Part shown: in pieces, positions 26,701 through 34,019 of the stretch
Numbering within the stretch: position 1 is the stretch's first letter
Layout of the letters: each line of letters starts with the position of its first letter
Source: Natranaeroarchaeum sp042663585
GTDB lineage: Archaea; Halobacteriota; Halobacteria; Halobacteriales; Natronoarchaeaceae
Length of the DNA stretch: 64,000 nucleotides
NCBI RefSeq assembly: GCF_042663585.1
Contig: NZ_JBHTAN010000006.1
Location: forward strand, 2,604,001 to 2,668,000
Direction of reading: 5' to 3'
Notes under the pieces: model-generated
Told to the model about the DNA's origin: nothing
The model's input: the letters and a program-made list of their open reading frames with translations, nothing else
Database searches by the model: none
Made by a program: the position numbers and the translations under genes

Positions 26701-27825
26701 GTCCTCGGCGATGCCGAAGTAGTCGTTCGAGTCGTAGCCGTGGGGACCGCCGCCCGGTGGCTGGTCCTCGGTAAAGTTCGAGAGGTTGTTGTTAAGGAAC
26801 AGTTTGTCGACGCTCTCGGCCGGGACGATCGGCGTCAGCCACACCGCGTCGACGCCGAGTTCGTCGAGATAGTCGAGGCCGCGAGCGCCCGTGCCAGCAT
26901 CGCCGTTGATGATCGTATCGAACGTCGTCTGGCCGCGTTCACCGGCCCACGATCGGGGGAAGATCTGATACATGACGCCGTCTTCCATCCACTCCGGTGC
27001 ACGGTTCGGATAGTGGATCGAGCCGTCCGGATCGAGTTCGACGGTATCGATCATGCTCCGCGCGTGTCCGTCGTGTGCGGCGACGTGGACGCGGGCCGTC
27101 TCGCCGTCGAGGGCGCTCGTCGGGACGTGTGCCTCGTCGCCGTCGCTCTCGATATCGGCCGTTTCGAGCGCGTCTCGGTCGTCGGCGAGGAAGACGACTT
27201 CGAGGTCGTCCGTCGACGCCCGGCTTGCCGGTGCGAGTTCAGGGTTCGACTGAAGGACGAACTGGTCGCCGTCGTTTTCACCCTCGAATTCGACTTTCGG
27301 ACGAGCACCGTCACCCTCCGGGAACGCGTGGATCGTCATCCGGTGTGTCCCGTCGGGCGCGTCGAGTTGGACGACGTACGTTCCGGGGACATCGGCCTCG
27401 AATTCGCTGACGTTCTCGTCACCGGTAGAGTAGCGAGTGACCGAGGCGGAGTCGTGTGTCCGCTCGAACGTCAGTTCCGCGTCGCTGTCGGACGGTTTCT
27501 CCGCGAGCGACCACTCGAAATCGCCGGCGTCGTAGTTCTCCGGGTCGCGCCCGAAGTCGGGGATCCGTGGCGCGAGATTGTCGCGGGCATCGTACGACCA
27601 GCCGCCGACGTCTGCAGGGTTCGAGAGCGTCTCGCCCACTTCGACGAACCGTGGATGGCCCGGATGGTGGGAGTCCGCCCCGTCGGCGTGCGTTTCGGCG
27701 TGCTGGTCCATCAGTTCTGCTGTCGACGGCATCGAGGTGAGCGAGAGAGCGCCGAGCCCTGCCACACCGCCGAGAACGGTTCTGCGGTCTACGTCGGGAT
27801 TGAGATTGCTGTCGTTATTACTCAT
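23767..27825 (-). CDS. Secreted multidomain GH13 amylase/pullulanase-type enzyme with two glucodextranase-C-like domains
   Basis: 1352 residues from the ATG at 27825. This start puts the Tat motif DRRTVLGGVAGLGAL (residues 13-27) near the N-terminus, which a start at 27918 would not. Two beta domains (about 60-270) precede the GH13 barrel, which begins near WMEDGVMYQIFPRSWAG. Region I is FDIVINHAGRGH, the nucleophile is Asp524 (GFRCDIAWG), the acid/base is Glu553 (LMLDETIPK), and Asp618 lies in IENHDEERLL. Two similar beta modules follow, each opening with a YPTG motif (EYPTGNDFDDGVFDL, TYPTGGDFYEGTWD). They match the glucodextranase C-terminal type. The tail is DDGLPGFGIAAG plus a hydrophobic stretch, as in the other amylase. 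It is a surface starch or pullulan hydrolase. Confidence 0.9.
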   Translation of the reverse strand: MSNNDSNLNPDVDRRTVLGGVAGLGALSLTSMPSTAELMDQHAETHADGADSHHPGHPRFVEVGETLSNPADVGGWSYDARDNLAPRIPDFGRDPENYDAGDFEWSLAEKPSDSDAELTFERTHDSASVTRYSTGDENVSEFEADVPGTYVVQLDAPDGTHRMTIHAFPEGDGARPKVEFEGENDGDQFVLQSNPELAPASRASTDDLEVVFLADDRDALETADIESDGDEAHVPTSALDGETARVHVAAHDGHARSMIDTVELDPDGSIHYPNRAPEWMEDGVMYQIFPRSWAGERGQTTFDTIINGDAGTGARGLDYLDELGVDAVWLTPIVPAESVDKLFLNNNLSNFTEDQPPGGGPHGYDSNDYFGIAEDLVPEGKDPVESYKEFVDACHERDINVIFDIVINHAGRGHPFFQDTIASQDEERTQALLDANFEYPAINEWNEDSKYFDWWDRVEAAGTVQGLQQNPTAEIADPIPTNTGFFGLRVMPNWNYDNVAVREHMLAIADFWSGEVGVDGFRCDIAWGVPNSMWKEIREVVRENNSEYLMLDETIPKDPTMSENAFDMHFDTEGFTGTSHSVAAGDTGAQSLVSDVQERENQGFPNSSLILNLIENHDEERLLNSTVVNANDPPEDPSEIPDEEWETGAKRQRAAWAAGVGLPGVPSVYYGQERQISRWGESRWPASSLDAFEEDNRGRNDAGNINTGADVREGGKQRAFMNWDEYDEEHLQFYKDVIETYHDLDALKPAAELRNAYAFTQDNPNMIVFGRDASELDDVDGPESVIVIANFEENPISPILRPEVDPVDQVTGENIATRESDTGVTVEIDTFAVLETPSLFSVGDMLIELSAERGTDAGPGTYEYPTGNDFDDGVFDLTRFDVHQSKNDFQFVVEIDGDLTNPWDYDHGLSHQHLQAYIRDPDASGGSTDAREGVNATFAAPYQYRLVADGEHGVRIEDADGTELATGELTINNANEAMLVEFPKDSIEGSLDQMEVAPLLLGYDNSAAGNVRPVETEVGAEVFGGAENDSAPNVIDTAGDTPTADALAYADGTLAEIPYSSLVAEFEEVETFETGTGGAPYGPDQYTYPTGGDFYEGTWDVETVTVYESPARVRFEFTMAADIQNNFGLDPVSHQFVQIYINSPEASGPTGTEGRTGTNFNTASPHHTRVLAHGEGTADVEDAEGEPVSGDVEYYQTDSDKVAVDFPKSAVDWTDNVAFAAIMTPFDGYGEGGIRAINPEPAEYAIGGGIEGADDPAAMDLLLPEGETRADVLAYDADTTPAIPLVPLGDAAPEPANGDENGEENGEENGDENTEDEDDGLPGFGIAAGAAGVSAGALAAKRLSEDSEDDEE

Positions 27826-27938
27826 AATGTCGTTTGGGGAGCTGCATGTGTCTGCGAGACAGGGACGCGGCTCCATGGTCCCTGGAACAAGGCCACCCGT
27901 CCGCGGCGTGCCGCCCACGGATGGAGGTCACGGACAAC

Positions 27939-27998
27939 CGTCGACCGGCTAGTCGACGAATACGAACGAAAAGTGCGCGTCCGACCCTCAGGTCGGAC
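27939..27998 (-). promoter_or_regulatory. Two evenly spaced hairpins in the amylase leader
   Basis: Plus-strand 27939-27958 reads CGTCGAC, six-base loop, GTCGACG (7-bp stem). Plus-strand 27979-27998 reads GTCCGACC, CTCA, GGTCGGAC (8-bp stem). Each is exactly 20 nt long and the two are 20 nt apart. They could fold in the RNA or form protein-binding sites in the DNA. A role in sugar-dependent control of the amylase is only an inference from position. Confidence 0.4.
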
Positions 27999-28066
27999 CG
28001 CTTCGAATGTCCGCGACTGATTTGGCTGCGACTCATCGACACAAGGTGATGTAATTGTTCATCATG

Positions 28067-28075
28067 TATAATACC
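28067..28075 (-). promoter_or_regulatory. TATA candidate for the second amylase gene
   Basis: GGTATTATA on the minus strand in an AT-rich island. It predicts a start near 28043, giving a leader of about 215 nt before the amylase ATG at 27825. That is unusual in haloarchaea, where most mRNAs are leaderless. Confidence 0.4.
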
Positions 28076-28229
28076 ATATCTATGACTAGTATTTGCCTCT
28101 AGTCTACTGCTGTGTAATCAAGTATATAATATATATTACTACTACAAAATGTAGTGAAAAATTCGTAAGTAGAAGTTCAGGCCGGTCGACAGTTCCGGCC
28201 GTTTCCTATCAGAAGGAGCATCTATATCC

Positions 28230-28763
28230 TCAATCGAGGTCGACGTGCAACTCGCACCGGTCGTCGCCCTCTCGAAGGCAGGTCGACTCGTCGATCATGG
28301 TCGTAGCGTCGTACTCCGCCGCAACCCCGGCGGCGATCCCTCGTAACACCGTACAGAGTTCGCGTTCCGACCGATAGGTTAGCACGACCGCCTCGCCCTC
28401 CGCTCGGGTCGAGACCGTCGTAGACGCGCTCTCACCGTTGTCCTCTTCGAGTTGCTCGTAGATCGTATCCAGCGCCAGCAGCACTTCCCGTGCGTCCCAC
28501 TCGTCACGGACGTGGGCTTTGAACGTGTCAAGAAGTTGTGGTGCCAGCGACTGGCCGAACGCGCGCTGGATCGAGTTCTCGGTCCGGCCGCTCAGTTCCG
28601 AGAGCGCGGTGACGGCGCGCGTAATCTCGTTGTCGGGGTAGTGAGTCACGGGCAAGTACAGCTTCGGGTCGAGGCCTGCCCTCTCAGTCACCGAGTCCCA
28701 GTCGACCCCGTCGCTATCCTCTTCTACGTACTCTTTGAGCGCTTTGTGAACGATCCCGTGCAT
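28230..28763 (-). CDS. H-NOX (heme-NO-binding) family-like protein with Tyr at the heme ligand position
   Basis: 177 residues matching the H-NOX/HNOB domain from end to end: MHGIVHKALKEYVEED, YLPVTHYPDNEITRAV, FGQSLAPQLLDTF, then TYRSERELC. The heme propionate motif YxSxR is complete (Y130, S132, R134). The proximal heme ligand, a His in LDxLH of authentic H-NOX, is replaced by Tyr102 (ALDTIYEQLEED), at almost the same numbering as His102 of the bacterial protein. It ends CLREGDDRCELHV, a Cys-x7-Cys pattern shared with V4R-type sensors. It probably senses a gas or other ligand without, or with altered, heme. No kinase or cyclase lies next to it. Confidence 0.75.
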   Translation of the reverse strand: MHGIVHKALKEYVEEDSDGVDWDSVTERAGLDPKLYLPVTHYPDNEITRAVTALSELSGRTENSIQRAFGQSLAPQLLDTFKAHVRDEWDAREVLLALDTIYEQLEEDNGESASTTVSTRAEGEAVVLTYRSERELCTVLRGIAAGVAAEYDATTMIDESTCLREGDDRCELHVDLD

Positions 28764-28857
28764 AGCGTTACCGTCCTCGCAATCTGACCTGTGTAGACAT
28801 GTATCGGAGTACAGACCTACAACTGGTAAATATTCCGACGATAGGTCGACACAAACC

Positions 28858-30036
28858 TTACTTTTCTAACTCGTCGACAAGTTCGGTGTCGTCGATTTCC
28901 TCACGCGAGTCGCGCCCGACCTCGCTGGAGGGTTCGCCCGACGCGGCCTCGCCGAACTCGCTGATGAGTTCCTCGATGTCGTTGAGGCCAAGCATTTCGG
29001 CGGTGTCGTCGTCGAAGTCGAGACTCTCCAGCGAGCCATCGGCCTGCTGGACGTCGCTACCCGAGAGATGTTTGCCGTAGCGACCGATCATCGAGGTGAG
29101 TTCCTGTGGCATGACAAAGGTCGTCGACTCGCCCTTGCCGATCTCTTCGAGCGTCTCCATTCCCTGATCGATGATGGCGCGCTCGCCCATCGATTCGGCG
29201 GATTTCGCGCGAAGCACGGTCGAAATCGAGTCACCCTGTGCTTCCAGGATCTGGCTCTGTTTCTCACCCTGTGCGCGGATGATGTTGGACTGTTTGTCAC
29301 CTTCGGCCTTCTCGACGGCACTGCGGCGTTCACCCTGCGCCTCCAGGATCATAGCACGGCGACGACGCTCGGCGCTGGTCTGCTGTTCCATCGCCTGCTG
29401 GACGTCCTTGGAGGGGTTTACCTCGCGGACCTCGACCGCTTCGACGCGGATCCCCCACCGGTCGGTCGCCTCGTCGATCTCGCCGTGGATCCGGGTGTTG
29501 ATCTTCTCGCGTTTGTTCAGCGTCTCGTCGAGTTCCATGTCGCCGATAACGGCCCGGAGCGTCGTCTGGGCGAGGTTCGAGACCGCGTTCTTGTAGTCGT
29601 CGACCTCGAGGAACGCCTTCTTGGCGTCCATCACACGAATGTAGATTACCGCGTCGGCCCGAACCGGAGAGTTGTCCCGCGTGATCGCTTCCTGCTGTGG
29701 GACGTCGATCGTCTGTGTTCGCATGTCGAACACGTAGGTCTTCGAGACGAACGGCGGAACGAAGTTGATCCCCGGCTGGAGGAGCTGTCGATACTCGCCG
29801 AAGACAGTCAACGCGCGTTTCTCGTAGGCGTTGACTATTTCGACGGCGCTGGCAACTGTCACGACCGCCAGCGTCAGCAACAGCGCACCGACAATCGAGA
29901 GCGGCGTCAGATCGATGAAGTTCGTCAGTAACAGCGCACTCGCTCCCAGCGCAAGCGCGCCGATCATGATGGTCTGCGGTCGGAGACCGTGCGTTCTGTG
30001 GACGCTTTGAATCCTGTCGCCCCCGGACTGAGACAT
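28858..30036 (-). CDS. SPFH/Band 7 (stomatin-like) membrane protein
   Basis: 392 residues. Two N-terminal hydrophobic segments (about 22-65) are followed by the SPFH domain, opening with EKRALTVFGEYRQLLQPGIN and continuing through RTQTIDVPQQEAITRDNSPV, a typical Band 7 core. A long charged coiled coil follows (RRRRAMILEAQGERRSAVEK and repeats of EAQGD), then an acidic disordered tail. Family members form ring-shaped membrane complexes and often act with NfeD-type proteases. No NfeD homologue is seen here. It is probably a scaffold for membrane domains. Confidence 0.9.
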   Translation of the reverse strand: MSQSGGDRIQSVHRTHGLRPQTIMIGALALGASALLLTNFIDLTPLSIVGALLLTLAVVTVASAVEIVNAYEKRALTVFGEYRQLLQPGINFVPPFVSKTYVFDMRTQTIDVPQQEAITRDNSPVRADAVIYIRVMDAKKAFLEVDDYKNAVSNLAQTTLRAVIGDMELDETLNKREKINTRIHGEIDEATDRWGIRVEAVEVREVNPSKDVQQAMEQQTSAERRRRAMILEAQGERRSAVEKAEGDKQSNIIRAQGEKQSQILEAQGDSISTVLRAKSAESMGERAIIDQGMETLEEIGKGESTTFVMPQELTSMIGRYGKHLSGSDVQQADGSLESLDFDDDTAEMLGLNDIEELISEFGEAASGEPSSEVGRDSREEIDDTELVDELEK

Positions 30037-30107
30037 ATCCGCAGGTTAGGACCGACGAGGGTTAACGGTTGTCACTACATCTCATGCGAGCATCCGCCAT
30101 CGCGGCC

Positions 30108-31850
30108 TCAGAGCCGATCACGGAGCTCGTCCGCAGTCTTCTCCCCGATCCCGTCGACGGAAAGTAGCTCTGTCCGCGACGCCTCGCGCACTCCCTCGAC
30201 GCTCCCGAACCGACCGAGCAGGCGCTTGCGGGTCTCCGGGCCGATGCCGCCGATTCCGTCAAGTGCTGTCGAGACCTCGTCACGTAACGTCTGATGATAC
30301 TGCAGAGCGAAGCGATGCGCCTCGTCCCGGACTCGCTGGAGGAGATGCAGCTGTGGTGCGTCTCCGGGCCAGTCGTAGCTTCGATCCGGTGTGATCACCA
30401 GTTCCTCGTCTTTCGCCAGAGCGATCGCCGGAACCGACCAGCCCACATCGGCGAGCGCCTCGCGGGCCGCCGAAAGCTGACCGTCACCGCCGTCGATCAC
30501 CAGTAGCTCCGGGTCGGGGCGGTCGTCGCGGCCGTCGACGGCGCGGCGGGCCCGCCACTCAACGAGCGCACGCATGTTCGCGTAATCGTCGTTCCCGTGA
30601 TCGAGGCGTTTGCGGCGGTAATCACCGCTCTCGCGGCTGCCATCGACGAAGGTGACGTTGCTCCCGACGGCGTCGCTCCCCTGGGCGTGACTGACGTCGA
30701 ACCCCTCGATCCGAGTCGGCCGCTCGATATCCAGGGCGGCCGCGAGCGCGCCGGTCTCGTCCCGCCCGTCGGTGCCACGCCGGGCGTTTTTGAGCGCCAG
30801 ATCGACGAGCGTCGCCTCCCGTCCGGCACCCGGAACGCGAACCGCGACACCTTCGGCATCCAGCCACGCTTCCAGTTCACCGTCGTCGAGATGTTCGGGG
30901 AGGACAAGCGCGTCCGGAAGCTCCCGCTCGGCGTAGTACTGTGGAATGAACGCCGACAGGACGCGAGCGATCTGGTCCGGGCCGCTGTCGGGGGCGGCGA
31001 GGCTGTGTCGTTCCCGGTCGACTAGCTGGCCGCCGTCGCTGTGCAGTCGAGCGACCGTCGCCTCCTCGCCCTCGATTGCGACGCCGAGCACGTCCAGCAG
31101 GCGTTCCGCACCGTCCTCGCTGCGCGCAACTGCATCCCCGCTGTCGCCGTGAAACGCCTCCACGGTCTCGAGGCGATCACGTAGGTTGGCCGCCCGCTCG
31201 AACTCCTGCTCTTCGGACGCTTGCTCCATCGACCGGCGGAGCGGCATGGCAAGCACACCGAGTTCACCCTCGAAGAACCGCTCCGCTGCGGTAACGTCCT
31301 CGGCGTACGCCGTCTCGGAGATTTCGCCGGTACACGGTGCCGTACAGATGCCCACCTCGTAGTCGAGACAGGGGCGATCCCGGTTGGCGTACTTGTGCTC
31401 CGAACAGCCCCGCAACCCGTAGATTTCGCGGAGCGCCTTGACGACCGTTTCGAGGCGCGCCCGACTCGTGTACGGGCCGTACACCGTTGCCCCCTCGTCG
31501 GGATCGCGGGTGATCTCGATCCGCGGGACGGCGTGGTCGGTTAGCTGGACCAGTGGGTAGGACTTGTCGTCTTTCAGTCGGACGTTGTACCGGGGCTGGT
31601 GGCGCTTGATCATGTTCGCCTCCAGCAACAGCGCCTGGGTTTCCGTGTCCGTCACCGCGACGTCGATGGCCTCGGCGCGGTCGACCATCCGTGCGATCCG
31701 CTGGCTCCGCGGGTCGGCGTAAGAGCGCACCCGGTCGCGGATGTCGATCGCCTTCCCCACGTAGAGCACTTGCCCGTCGGCGAGGAACTGGTACACGCCA
31801 GGCTCGGTGGGAAGGTCGTTCGCCCGGTCACGGACCGTCGGCGCGTCCAT
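30108..31850 (-). CDS. uvrC: UvrABC excinuclease subunit C
   Basis: 580 residues. The N-terminal GIY-YIG nuclease is shown by PGVYQFLADGQVLYVGKAID, followed by the UVR helical pair (EQASEEQEFERAANLRDRL). The C-terminal RNase H-like half contains IEGFDVSHAQGSDAVGSNV and the catalytic Asp block LLVIDGGDGQLSAARE. The protein ends with a helix-hairpin-helix pair (GIGPETRKRLLGRFGSV and SVDGIGEKTADELRDRL). It makes the two incisions around bulky DNA damage. Haloarchaea use bacterial-type UvrABC. UvrA and UvrB genes are not in this window. It lies downstream of candidate RNA B on the same strand. Confidence 0.95.
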   Translation of the reverse strand: MDAPTVRDRANDLPTEPGVYQFLADGQVLYVGKAIDIRDRVRSYADPRSQRIARMVDRAEAIDVAVTDTETQALLLEANMIKRHQPRYNVRLKDDKSYPLVQLTDHAVPRIEITRDPDEGATVYGPYTSRARLETVVKALREIYGLRGCSEHKYANRDRPCLDYEVGICTAPCTGEISETAYAEDVTAAERFFEGELGVLAMPLRRSMEQASEEQEFERAANLRDRLETVEAFHGDSGDAVARSEDGAERLLDVLGVAIEGEEATVARLHSDGGQLVDRERHSLAAPDSGPDQIARVLSAFIPQYYAERELPDALVLPEHLDDGELEAWLDAEGVAVRVPGAGREATLVDLALKNARRGTDGRDETGALAAALDIERPTRIEGFDVSHAQGSDAVGSNVTFVDGSRESGDYRRKRLDHGNDDYANMRALVEWRARRAVDGRDDRPDPELLVIDGGDGQLSAAREALADVGWSVPAIALAKDEELVITPDRSYDWPGDAPQLHLLQRVRDEAHRFALQYHQTLRDEVSTALDGIGGIGPETRKRLLGRFGSVEGVREASRTELLSVDGIGEKTADELRDRL

Positions 31851-31900
31851 CGACCCGGGCTAGGCGAGCGGCGAGTTTCAAGCCTGCGGCTCGTACCGTA

Positions 31901-31982
31901 GCGAGCAGGCGACGGGAACAGCCACGACGCGGCGTGTCGCACACCGGCCTCGGCCAGCGTCGTGACAGGGGGTCAGCGCACG
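31901..31982 (-). ncRNA. Candidate small RNA, copy B of a paralogous pair
   Basis: Intergenic between the RecJ-like gene and uvrC, both on the minus strand. TATAAA-type sequence at 32006-32011 predicts an RNA starting near 31982 with GUGCGCUGAC. The 42-nt hairpin (31923-31964) is closed by the same perfect stem as copy A. Inside it GGTGTG-CGA-CACGCC forms a second perfect stem. The promoter-proximal CGATCG-A-GCGGCCA is shared with copy A. The transcript could in principle be the uvrC leader. Copy A has no gene downstream on its strand, which argues for an independent RNA. The remaining gap to 32122 has nothing else I recognise. Confidence 0.6.
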
Positions 31983-32122
31983 GGGGTCGTGGCCGCTCGA
32001 TCGTATATAAACCCAGGGCGGCGTCGGTCTGCTTGCGAGCGCGCTCACCCAGCGCTGTACGGTGAACAAACTCCTTGGAATCGACACCTGTCCGAACGAG
32101 TAACAGGGTCTGGTCCGCGTCG

Positions 32123-33535
32123 TCAGGAAAGTTGCTCGGCGACGATTCCGTCGGCGAGTTCGACGAACTCTGCTTCGGTACCTGCAGGAATCGTCGCACC
32201 GGCGGCGACGTCGTGACCGCCGCCGTCGCCACCGACCGCACGCGACGCCTCGCCCATCACGGCAGAGAGGTCGAGTCCCTCACGGACTAGCGAGTGGGTC
32301 CCGCGCGAGGAGACTTTCACCTCCTCGTCGTTCTTGTTGGCGAAGGCGATGATCGGCGTTCCGCGGTCGACGCCATCGGCCCCGACCGCCATTCCGGCGA
32401 CGATGCCGACGATAGTCTCGCGGATGCGGTCCTCGGCGTGGAACCACTGGATGTTCCCTTCGCGGGTGACGCCCTCGGAGGTGACCCACTCGATCCCCTC
32501 GGAGAGGTTTCGGCGGTGATCCCGCAGAAGCTGTCTGGCACGGTCGAGCGCGTCGTCGCGGCTTCCGAGACAGACCGCGAGGCCGACGTCGGCGCGCTCG
32601 TAGCGAGCCGTCGCGTTCAGCAGCGTCGAGAACTCGCTGGCGTCCCGAAGCTCTGTCCCGACTGGCTCGGCGGTGAGCGAGTAGGTCGTCCCGATAAGGC
32701 CGTCTATCTTGCTGGCCGGGACGCCGCGCGAGACGGCGCGCTGGACGAGCGCGCTGGCGACGGTCTGGCGCTCGTCGTCGGTCAGATCGACCCACCGTCG
32801 CCAGTCACCGTCGGCCTGCAGGTCGAGGTCCAGGTCGTCGAGGAAGTTCATCGCGCCGCGCTCGTCGTTGCTGATGCCGGGAATGTACACGTCGGTCGAG
32901 TACTCCAGTAGCTTGGGGAGCGGGCGGGTCTGCTTGCCGTACAGCGAGAGGTCCGTCCCCTCGTCGAGGACGCCCGCGGCGACGCCGTCTTCGACGATCC
33001 GTTCGTTCGCGCCGACGAGTTCGCCGCCGCTTGCCTGCATGTCACCGACTGCACCGACGACGGCGAGACCGGCGAGGTCGCGGTTGTCGCCGCCGTCGGG
33101 TTCGAGCGCTCTCGCGAGTGCGTAGCTTGCGCCTGCGCCCGAGAGTTCGGACGCGCCGTTGATCCCGAACAGCAACGGGTTCAGGTGGTACTCGGTCTCC
33201 GCGTCGGCGGGCTGGTGGTGGTCGGCGATGACGGGTGTGAAATCGCCCGCCGCCTCGTGTTTGCTGATGATATCGAGTTGGCCGCTGCCGAAGTCAGTGA
33301 AGAGCACGACCTCCCGGTCCAACTCCGCGATCCCGGCAATCTCCGCCTCGTCTAGCTGTTTACTGAACACCGTCTCGAACGGGATGCCGGCGCGTTCGAG
33401 CGCGCTGGCCGCGATTGCGGCGCTTGTCAGGCCGTCCGCGTCGATATGCGACGCGAGGACGACCCCGTCCGCCTCGTGCAGTCGCTCGGCACACTCGGCT
33501 GCTCGGTCGGCGAGGTCGGGGATCGGAGCGTCCAT
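32123..33535 (-). CDS. DHH-family phosphoesterase, archaeal RecJ-like / GAN
   Basis: 470 residues. The DHH domain has ASHIDADGLTSAAIAA near residue 29 and the diagnostic VIADHHQPADAE near 107. LNPLLFGINGASELSGAGA and the DHHA1 end (AVGGDGGGHDVAAGATIPAG) complete the metal and substrate motifs. Archaeal members are single-stranded DNA or RNA 5'-3' exonucleases, and one of them (GAN) binds GINS at the replication fork. I cannot tell from the sequence whether this is the GINS partner or an RNA-directed paralogue. It diverges from the winged-helix gene across a 124-bp gap. Confidence 0.85.
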   Translation of the reverse strand: MDAPIPDLADRAAECAERLHEADGVVLASHIDADGLTSAAIAASALERAGIPFETVFSKQLDEAEIAGIAELDREVVLFTDFGSGQLDIISKHEAAGDFTPVIADHHQPADAETEYHLNPLLFGINGASELSGAGASYALARALEPDGGDNRDLAGLAVVGAVGDMQASGGELVGANERIVEDGVAAGVLDEGTDLSLYGKQTRPLPKLLEYSTDVYIPGISNDERGAMNFLDDLDLDLQADGDWRRWVDLTDDERQTVASALVQRAVSRGVPASKIDGLIGTTYSLTAEPVGTELRDASEFSTLLNATARYERADVGLAVCLGSRDDALDRARQLLRDHRRNLSEGIEWVTSEGVTREGNIQWFHAEDRIRETIVGIVAGMAVGADGVDRGTPIIAFANKNDEEVKVSSRGTHSLVREGLDLSAVMGEASRAVGGDGGGHDVAAGATIPAGTEAEFVELADGIVAEQLS

Positions 33536-33620
33536 CTACCGGGAGTTGTGCGGAATCGGGGTTAAACCTGCGGGTCCCGGACTGCTCGTCGAGCGCCTCT
33601 GTCCGGCCGACCGTAGAGTC

Positions 33621-33640
33621 GCCGGTAGCTATATTCCGGC
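33621..33640 (+). promoter_or_regulatory. TATA box inside an inverted repeat (candidate operator)
   Basis: GCCGG, ten bases that include CTATATT, then CCGGC. The AT core is about 28 nt before the ATG at 33660, so the inverted repeat brackets the TATA box of the winged-helix gene. A repressor dimer bound there would block TBP. Self-control by the encoded regulator is an inference. Confidence 0.45.
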
Positions 33641-33659
33641 TGAAATATCAGTTGCAAAC

Positions 33660-34019
33660 ATGTACGATCGTGGCCGGGGATCGGTCCCTATTTCGGACGT
33701 GACCGAGCGACTCACGTTGCTCGCCCTGATCTGGCTTGCCCATCAGGGCGAGACGTCCGCTCACGCTGAGGACGTGTGTACGGCCTGTGAAACGCAGTTC
33801 GGAGAGGCATCATCGGGCCCATCGGAGGAGGAGGTCGTCCAGCGGCTGAAACGCCTCGCTGGCAGCGGGTTCGTCGAACAGACACGCGTCGGCGAGCGGT
33901 CACCTGTCGGCAAAGGAAATCCGGCCTACGACCTCTCGGTCGACATCGAGACGGCGCTCGAACCGTTCGAAGCCGAGCGGCAGATCGCTTCGCTGCTGGA
34001 ATCGATTGAGGCGTCGTAG
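33660..34019 (+). CDS. Small winged-helix DNA-binding protein
   Basis: 119 residues from the ATG at 33660, a start fixed by its TATA box. A much longer frame from 33159 is antisense to the RecJ-like gene. The fold is a winged helix of the PadR/MarR-like kind: TERLTLLALIWLAHQG, then VVQRLKRLAGSGFVEQTRV (recognition helix and wing) and an acidic helical tail that could dimerise. Two cysteines (CTACETQFGE) lie after the first helices. Its stop abuts the convergent hemD, so a link to tetrapyrrole control is possible but untested. Confidence 0.65.
   Translation: MYDRGRGSVPISDVTERLTLLALIWLAHQGETSAHAEDVCTACETQFGEASSGPSEEEVVQRLKRLAGSGFVEQTRVGERSPVGKGNPAYDLSVDIETALEPFEAERQIASLLESIEAS

Larger units (their letters stand above)
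27826..28229 (-). other. Gap with probable long 5' leader of the second amylase gene
   Basis: 404 bp without a supported gene. The distal part (about 28050-28165) is strongly AT-rich and holds the best TATA candidate. The part next to the amylase is GC-rich and contains two 20-nt perfect hairpins. A frame of 74 codons (28042-27818) begins just where the transcript is predicted to start, but it is Arg-rich and unlike haloarchaeal protein, so I do not call it a gene. Confidence 0.45.

Noticed and set aside
25600..28020. Open frame of 806 codons on the plus strand
   Set aside because: It lies wholly opposite the second amylase gene, which has a signal peptide and all GH13 motifs. GC-rich haloarchaeal genes produce such long antisense frames. 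No domain is recognisable in it.
27818..28042. 74-codon frame in the amylase leader
   Set aside because: Although it starts at the predicted transcript start, its product is Arg-rich rather than acidic and runs 8 bases into the amylase gene. Treated as leader sequence.
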